Below, in pieces: positions 58,539-64,000 of a DNA stretch of 64,000 nt (positions within the stretch are counted from its first letter, which is position 1; each line of letters begins with the position of its first letter). The DNA is from Butyriboletus loyo (Eukaryota; Basidiomycota; Agaricomycetes; Boletales; Boletaceae): contig JBBPSI010000019.1 of NCBI GenBank assembly GCA_038093515.1, positions 175,151 to 239,150 on the forward strand. The letters run 5' to 3'. The position numbers and the translations under genes were made by a program. Below the pieces are notes generated by a model. That model did no database searches and had not been told where the DNA came from. It worked only from the letters and a program-made list of their open reading frames with translations.

Positions 58539-61500
58539 TTACTGTGAAGATGGGGAGGGAAAATCCTTGGGGTGGCGCAGCTTATAAGCCCTGAGCAAGG
58601 CCTGCGCATGGACCAAGTTCCCGTTTGGTTCCCAGGTGTTTTCCGCTGCGGAGTATCCTTTCCAGGACACAAGGAATTGGTGGCGTCCCTTGGAGCCGCG
58701 ATGGGATAAGATCTGGTCAATTTCGTATTCCTCATCTCTGTCTATTTCTTCCGGTGGAGGGTTTGTGAAATTCGGGCCGTGTTCCACCGTCTCGCGATAA
58801 GGAGTGAGGAGTGACGCATGGAAGACATCATGGATCTTCCAGGTCGGTGGCAGTCGGAGCCTATACGCCACAGGGGAGATGACCTGTGTGATCTCAAACG
58901 GTCCTTCCCTTCTTGGTGCGAGCTTCTTTGACGGGTACCTGAGTCGAAGGTTGCGCCCTTCAAGCCAAACCTTGTCACCCGTCTTCCATGGCCGGAACTT
59001 TGAAGAGATCCGCTCCTTCATCAGACGTTGTGCCTTCTCATGGGCTTCCAAGGCTTCCGTTCGGGCTCCCGTGAGTTCCGAGAGTCTGGACTCGAGGGTG
59101 GGGAGGAACATCTTGCCGATTGGAGGATAAGACCTCGGCTCATAGCCGACCATCAGGGAGAAGGGAGTCACATTGGTTGACGAATGAGTCATGGAGTTAT
59201 GGGAAAACTCGGCCATAGGGAGTAACTCGGCCCATCGTTCTGGGTGACCATCGCAGAAGATCTGGAGATACGTCTCCAGTTCTTGGTTGACTCGTTCTGT
59301 TTCGCCATCAGTCTGAGGGTGGTACGTGGAGGAGAGGGCAAGGTCGTAGTCAAGGAGTCTTGCAAGCTCTCTGGCAAAGGCAGAGGCGAATTGAGGGCCT
59401 CGATCAGAGATGCAGCAGGAGTGAAGACTGAATCAAAGGAAGACAGTTTTGAAAAATAGTTTCGCGACTCCTGCTGCATCAATGTCTTTATTGCAAGGGG
59501 AATAAATTACCCCCTTCGTAAGCCCATGGTCTACCATGACCATGACTGAATCATAACCCAAAGAGGAGGGAAGGCCGGTGATGAGGTCAACAGAGACCTG
59601 TTCGAAAGGACGAGAGGCCACGCTGGCCAGGGGAGTGAGAGGGGGAACGGTGGGATGAGTATTAACCTTATGCGCCTGGCAAATGGCACAGCCCGAAACA
59701 AAGCAGCGAACAAGATTAGCCATGCCAGGCCGCCAATAATCCCTTTGCACAAGGTTCTGGGTGTGGAAGATGCCACCGTGACCCCCAGTGGGGCTTTTGT
59801 GCAGAGATCAGATGAGGTCGACATGCGCATCCTCGGGAATGCTTCTTGCGGAAATACAATTCTTTGCCATCGAAATCCCAGTCACCGGCATTCATCTTAG
59901 GAAAGAGGGGGGAATCCTCGTAGAGGGCCTGCATGCATCACTTGATCATGGGGTCATTGGGGGAGGAAGCGGCGATCTTCTCGGTGAGAGCAAGGTCAAT
60001 TTTCCTGGCGAACAGGTTTTCTGGGAGGAGAGTGACCTCCTGGTTATCGGCAGAGGTGTCAACGTTGTCTCGTCGAGACAGAGTGAATGCGGGTCCCATC
60101 TGCATGCCAGGATGTGATGGAAGTGCAGGTCAAAATCCTGCAAGAACATGAGCCAACGTGCTTGTTGGCGGGATAACTTATTTGGTTGGCGGAAATAGGT
60201 GAGATTCTTGTTACGCTGGGCGCTAACAATCAGAACAGCGAGAAGGCACTCTGGAGTGGCCTCGAGACTCGGAAGACGATTCTGGGGTGAGTCTCAGACT
60301 ATGTCTTAGTGCGCACACTAAGAGTCTGGAAGTGAACTAATTGCTAGCATATTGCTGCGTAGAACTAGATAGTGTACATGGTGTAAAGGTCGAGCCTTTA
60401 TACTACTGGAGTCTGCGCACAGACCAAGTCCCTAGTCGAGACACGAGAAGGAAACTACAAACGAGGAAGGAATATTCCAGAGAGTTCTGGAGTATGAAAG
60501 AAAGCGCGTCCGTGTGCGAGAAATGATGACTAAGCTAAAGCGGTTCGTACTGCTCAAAGGGCACTAGCAAAAGGCTAGGCGAGTGAAGTAGTCCGAGTGG
60601 TAGTGGATGGAAAAAGTATACCACTACTGTAACAATTCTTGTGGTTGGTGAGAATCTCCACCTGGTGGCCGGTACTGCACAGGTAATGTCGCCACTCTTC
60701 CAATGCGTGAATGACTGCAAGCAACTCGCGGTCGTAGATGTCGTAATTGCGCTCAGCTGGGGAGAGCGTCTTCGAGAGGTAAGCGCAAGGGTGGAGATCA
60801 CTGTTGACATCTTTTTGCATGAGGACTGCACCTGTGGCGGTGAGAGAGGCGTCCGTCATGACAGCGAACAGTTTCGTGATGTCGGGCATGGAGAGGACGG
60901 GTTGGCAGAGGAAGGACTGTTTGATCGCCTGGAATGCTTGTTCACAGGCAGGAGTCCAGGCCCAGGGGGAGTTCTTCTTGGTGAGGTTGTGGAGGGGTTT
61001 CGCAATGTGGGAGAAGTCTTGGATGAACCTGTGATAGAAGTTGCAAAATCCAATGAAGGACCTGACTGCCTTTACCAAGGTCAGGGGGTTCCATTCGCAA
61101 ATGGCTTTTAATTTGGTGGGGTCCATCTTGACCTGACCTTCTCAGACCATCATTCCGAGGTACTCCACTTCTTCAGCGTCAAATGAACACTTTTCCAGTT
61201 TAAGGAACAACTTGTGTTTGCAGAGACATTCCAGGACATGGATCATTCATGCTTCGTGTTTGGCGGTGGTGGCAGAATGGATCAGGAGGTCGTCCATATA
61301 AATAATCAGCCACCCCTCAGCCATGAGGTTGCCGAAGATATGGTCCATCAGCGCTTGAAACGTGGCTGGGGAGTTGCAAAGCCCGAAGAACATTACAGTG
61401 GGTTCGAACAGCCCTTGAGGGGTAATGAAGGCCACCTTCCAGCGGTCGTTCGGCTTGATGAGGACATTGTTGTATCCCCAGCGGATGTCCATTTTTGTGA

Positions 61501-62703
61501 AGATTTTCAATCCCTTGAGGCGATCAACGAGGTCAGAGATGAGAGGGAGAGGGTAGGCATTTTTGATAGTGTGGGAGCTGAGGTACCGATAGTCCTGGCA
61601 GGGGCATAGTGAGCCGTCTTTCTTGGACATGAAGAAGAAAGGAGCTGCTTGGGGGGACTTGGAGGGAGTGATCTTTCCTGACTTGAGGTGTTCTTCAACG
61701 AATGCTTTACACGCCTCTGATTCTTTCGGGTTCAGAGGATAGACTTTAGCGACTTTAGGTACAAAGTCTTTGTCTAAGTCAATGGCATGGTCGAAAGACC
61801 TGGATGGGGGTAACTCCTCGGTATTCCTTTTGTCAAAAATGTCCGCGAAGGCAGTGAACGGGGTTGGGAGAACCGCCTTTTCCTTGATGGTTTGGGCGGC
61901 GATTTCTGTGGCGATAGTTGCCTTTCTGACAGGGTAGGCATCCCTTGCTGAAGTGTCTACTCGCTTCTTCCAGAGCTTGGCGATCATGGAGTCTGGGTCC
62001 AAGTCCAGGTACCATACGAGGTAGTGTTGTGTGATTGCCTGAGGGGAGTCATGTCGGGGCTTCTTGATCTGATCTGGGAGATCAATGTGGCCAGTGGCCC
62101 AATCTATTACCGGGTTGGCTTCTCTTAACCACGGTAATCCCAGGATCATGTTTTCTCTTCCTATGTTGAGGACCAGGAAGCTCTGTTCCTCCTCAGTTTC
62201 TCCAATCCTGATGGAGATGATGACCTTGTATTGTATGACTCCTCCTTGGTTGTTTGACCCGTCCACATTTTGGGCACTAAGTGGCTTGGGTAGCCGTTCC
62301 ATCAGCAGTCTCTTTCACTTCACTAGATCGCGATCTATGAAGCATCCACTTGCGCCACTGTCCACCAGGGTGAATGTGTCAACGATTTGACCCCCTTTGT
62401 GCACGAATAATGACACAGGAATTCGAATTGATTGCGCATTGGGGTTTGATAGTACTACAGGGGCGATTACATGGAGAGGCGAAGACGTCGAAACTTCCCT
62501 CTCTTCTAAAAATCCTTCAGCCAAGCTTTGGCCACCTTGGTTGCCGCAACAGACAGCCTTTCTTTGTCTTTGTTGAAGCATGCCTTGAGGATGTTCAAGA
62601 CATCTTCTTGTTGGGTGCCTCGACCTTTCAACTTGGACAGATAGTCGACGAGTGGGAAGGGCTTGGATTCGGGGGGTGTGACGACCACGGCATGCGTGCA
62701 CTG
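58539..62703 (-). pseudogene. Gypsy B pol: protease, RT, RNase H, integrase, chromodomain
   Basis: Order on the minus strand: protease TFTLVDSGASGCFIDRDLVK then a stop; RT with FFFMSKKDGSLCPCQDYRYL, FTKMDIRWGYNNVLI and the catalytic YMDD in WLIIYMDDLLIHS; stops after TTAKHEA and before EGQVKMDPTKLK; RNase H with VMTDASLTATGAVL and YDRELLAVIHALEEWRHYL; the family C LTR splits TNHKN from NLTYFRQPNKLSRQQARWL; integrase with CFVSGCAICQAHK, VSVDLITGLPSS, a stop, ISDRGPQFASAF and YHPQTDGETERVNQ (D,D,E set); then GYEPRSYPP and a chromodomain EYEIDQILSHRGSKG...FLVSWKGYSAAENTWEP. The chromodomain defines a chromovirus. Confidence 0.93.
60209..60634. mobile_element. Solo LTR, family C, 426 bp
   Basis: tgttacgctgggcgc to actgtaaca with target duplication ATTCT (60204..60208 and 60635..60639). 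It lies in the RNase H part of Gypsy B, a member of its own family. Confidence 0.93.
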
Positions 62704-63513
62704 TGTTACGCTGATAGCGCACAATAACTAGCAGCGAGCACTTGACTAGGGGCTCGAGCCTAATAAGGAAAGTGCCGACTCGCGTGAACGATGCTATCGG
62801 GTGTCTTGCAAAGCAAGTGTCGGCAAGATCTTGTGTGGTGGCGACCAGACGAGATCGAGCAGGCTCTTATCGGCTTTATCGGCAAGAGATGGGTATAATG
62901 CTAGATTACTATGCACTTGGTAGATGCGTAGAATTAGCTAGAGAAATCGTACTACTCTAAGTACGAGTATATATACTGCTAGGTATCGTGCACAGACCGA
63001 GCTGTGCGTGGCAGCGAGGGCGAAGGGCTATGAGTCCGTCCGAGTCATAGCGGCGAAAGGGGAAGCGGCAAAGTGCCGGTAACGAGGGAGCGAAGCTCCG
63101 AGTAAGAAGGCGACATTGTCAGCGAATAGGAAGAGCTGAATGCGAAGCGACGATGTCCACGAGGTGAGCCCCACAGGGCGAAGGGTGCGCGAACGGCGGA
63201 GCCCTTGGATACGGGTCTCGACGTGAAGGTACTGACACGTTGTAATCTAGTCACGTGACGAACCAAATGTCATTGGATAAAGAAAGAGAGACGCAACAGC
63301 TCAGCTGAAGGTCCGGCCCGACGGGGCGACGAGACAGGGGCTATCTCGGTGCAACGGCACAGAGACTCGCAGGAGCAACCGGGGAAGTGGATAACGTCCA
63401 CTAGGCGACTAAGGAGCGGGTGATGGGCGGTATCGCAAGGCGGCGGGGGCGGCGGGGACGCGTGAGCATGGGAAAACGAGTGGCGGGGTACGCTTAGGGG
63501 TAAAACTGTAACA
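62704..63513. mobile_element. Solo LTR, family A, 810 bp
   Basis: tgttacgctgat to actgtaaca with target duplication CACTG (62699..62703 and 63514..63518). It separates gag from pol in Gypsy B. Confidence 0.93.
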
Positions 63514-63518
63514 CACTG

Positions 63519-64000
63519 AGGGTTGCAAGGGGGACGAGGGGGTGGTCCTTGGGAGTTTTGTCCATTGCATGGAGGGCGAGGATGGTTGGTAGAACGGCAG
63601 CCAACCTGGTGACAGATGAAGCACTTGTTCTGCTTCATGTACTCCACACGTTGTACAGGAGTAAGTCGGACTGCATCAACGTCCATGGTGTTAGAGTCTC
63701 TCCAGTTGGACGAGGGCTTGGAGGAGGAAGAGAAGGTGGGAATGTAGTGCTTCCCTGTGTGGAGGTCGTCAATTTGTTTGTGCTGGGCATGGAAGGCAGA
63801 GGTTTTCTTGGCCCAGCCGGCGAGCATTGTGGGAGGTTTCTCGCAAGAGAGAACGGATTCTGCAAGGTGGGGGTCAAGTCCACGAATGAACCACTCAATG
63901 AGAGCCTTTTCATCTGAGATTCCAGACTTGGCAGTGAGAAGCTGGAATTCAGTAATGTAGGTGTCGTAGCCGTCCTTTCGGTTGGCTTTATTCTGGGTGA
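63519..64000 (-). pseudogene. Gypsy B gag, 3' part
   Basis: Matches Gypsy A gag: SFVDLTP/NPHL-type helix region near the window edge, LAGWAKKTSAFHAQHKQIDD, MDVDAVRLTPVQRVEYMKQN and the zinc knuckle CFICHQVGCRSTNHP. The rest lies beyond position 64,000. Confidence 0.88.

Larger units (their letters stand above)
56340..64000 (-). mobile_element. Gypsy B: chromovirus (Ty3/Gypsy), continues past the window
   Basis: Read on the minus strand: gag (64,000-63,519), protease/RT/RNase H/integrase/chromodomain (62,703-58,539), an extra ORF (58,529-56,820), polypurine tract and 3' LTR (56767..56340). It carries a family A solo LTR between gag and pol and a family C solo LTR in RNase H. Frameshifts and stops make it non-functional. 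The 5' LTR is outside the window. Confidence 0.9.

Noticed and set aside
59408..59480. 14-bp inverted repeat (gatgcagcaggagt and its complement) in the integrase
   Set aside because: The coding frame runs through it into ISDRGPQ with only a stop, so it is probably chance or local decay, not a functional hairpin.

Overview
The window is nuclear DNA of a filamentous fungus, most likely an agaricomycete basidiomycete. Genes are cut by many short introns of about 45-65 bp with GT-AG borders (occasionally GC-AG), and several families are typical of mushrooms and their relatives (DUF6593, DUF6534, I66-like inhibitor, terpene synthase-like, chromodomain Ty3/Gypsy). A Rhizoctonia/Ceratobasidium-like lineage is a guess from family make-up only. 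I found no CRISPR, rRNA, convincing tRNA or bacterial-type defence system.

Gene part, 1-45,050. From the left: a GT15 alpha-mannosyltransferase (-), a Prm10/ThrE-like membrane protein (-), a gene-poor stretch holding a 377-bp foldback MITE, a GH18 secreted hydrolase copy A (+), an AIF/AMID-like FAD oxidoreductase (-), a terpene-synthase-like gene with both metal-binding motifs degraded (-), GPI ethanolamine phosphate transferase 3 (-), divergently paired DNA polymerase epsilon subunit Dpb4 with a 7-nt micro-exon (+), and a small beta-trefoil I66-like inhibitor (-). A 5-kb stretch of decayed repeats follows, then GH18 copy B (+), an MFS transporter relic (+), cofactor-independent phosphoglycerate mutase (+), a one-span membrane protein (+), a DUF6593 protein (-), a very-long-chain 3-ketoacyl-CoA reductase (+) and a 13-exon DUF6534 membrane protein (+).

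Repeat part, 45,363-64,000. This is a nest of LTR retrotransposons, nearly all coded on the minus strand. A Ty1/Copia element (49,731-56,339) was hit by LTRs of two families, and by a chromovirus (Gypsy A, 45,363-49,536) that is 3'-truncated beside the DUF6534 gene. A second chromovirus (Gypsy B, from 56,340 past the right edge) sits in the Copia 5' LTR. Six full-length solo or near-solo LTRs have 5-bp target-site duplications, so the order of events can be read. Three LTR families are seen: A (about 810-820 bp), B (about 500-530 bp) and C (about 426 bp, the chromovirus LTR). All coding parts carry stops, frameshifts or insertions.

The cellular genes are mainly housekeeping: secretory glycosylation and GPI anchors (GT15, PIG-O), replication (Dpb4), glycolysis (iPGM) and fatty-acid elongation (KAR). 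The accessory genes (GH18 pair, inhibitor, terpene-synthase-like protein, MFS relic) lie next to the decayed repeats. For most genes I rebuilt the exon chain by hand; the stated exon sums divide by three and end at the given stop, which is the main support for the models.
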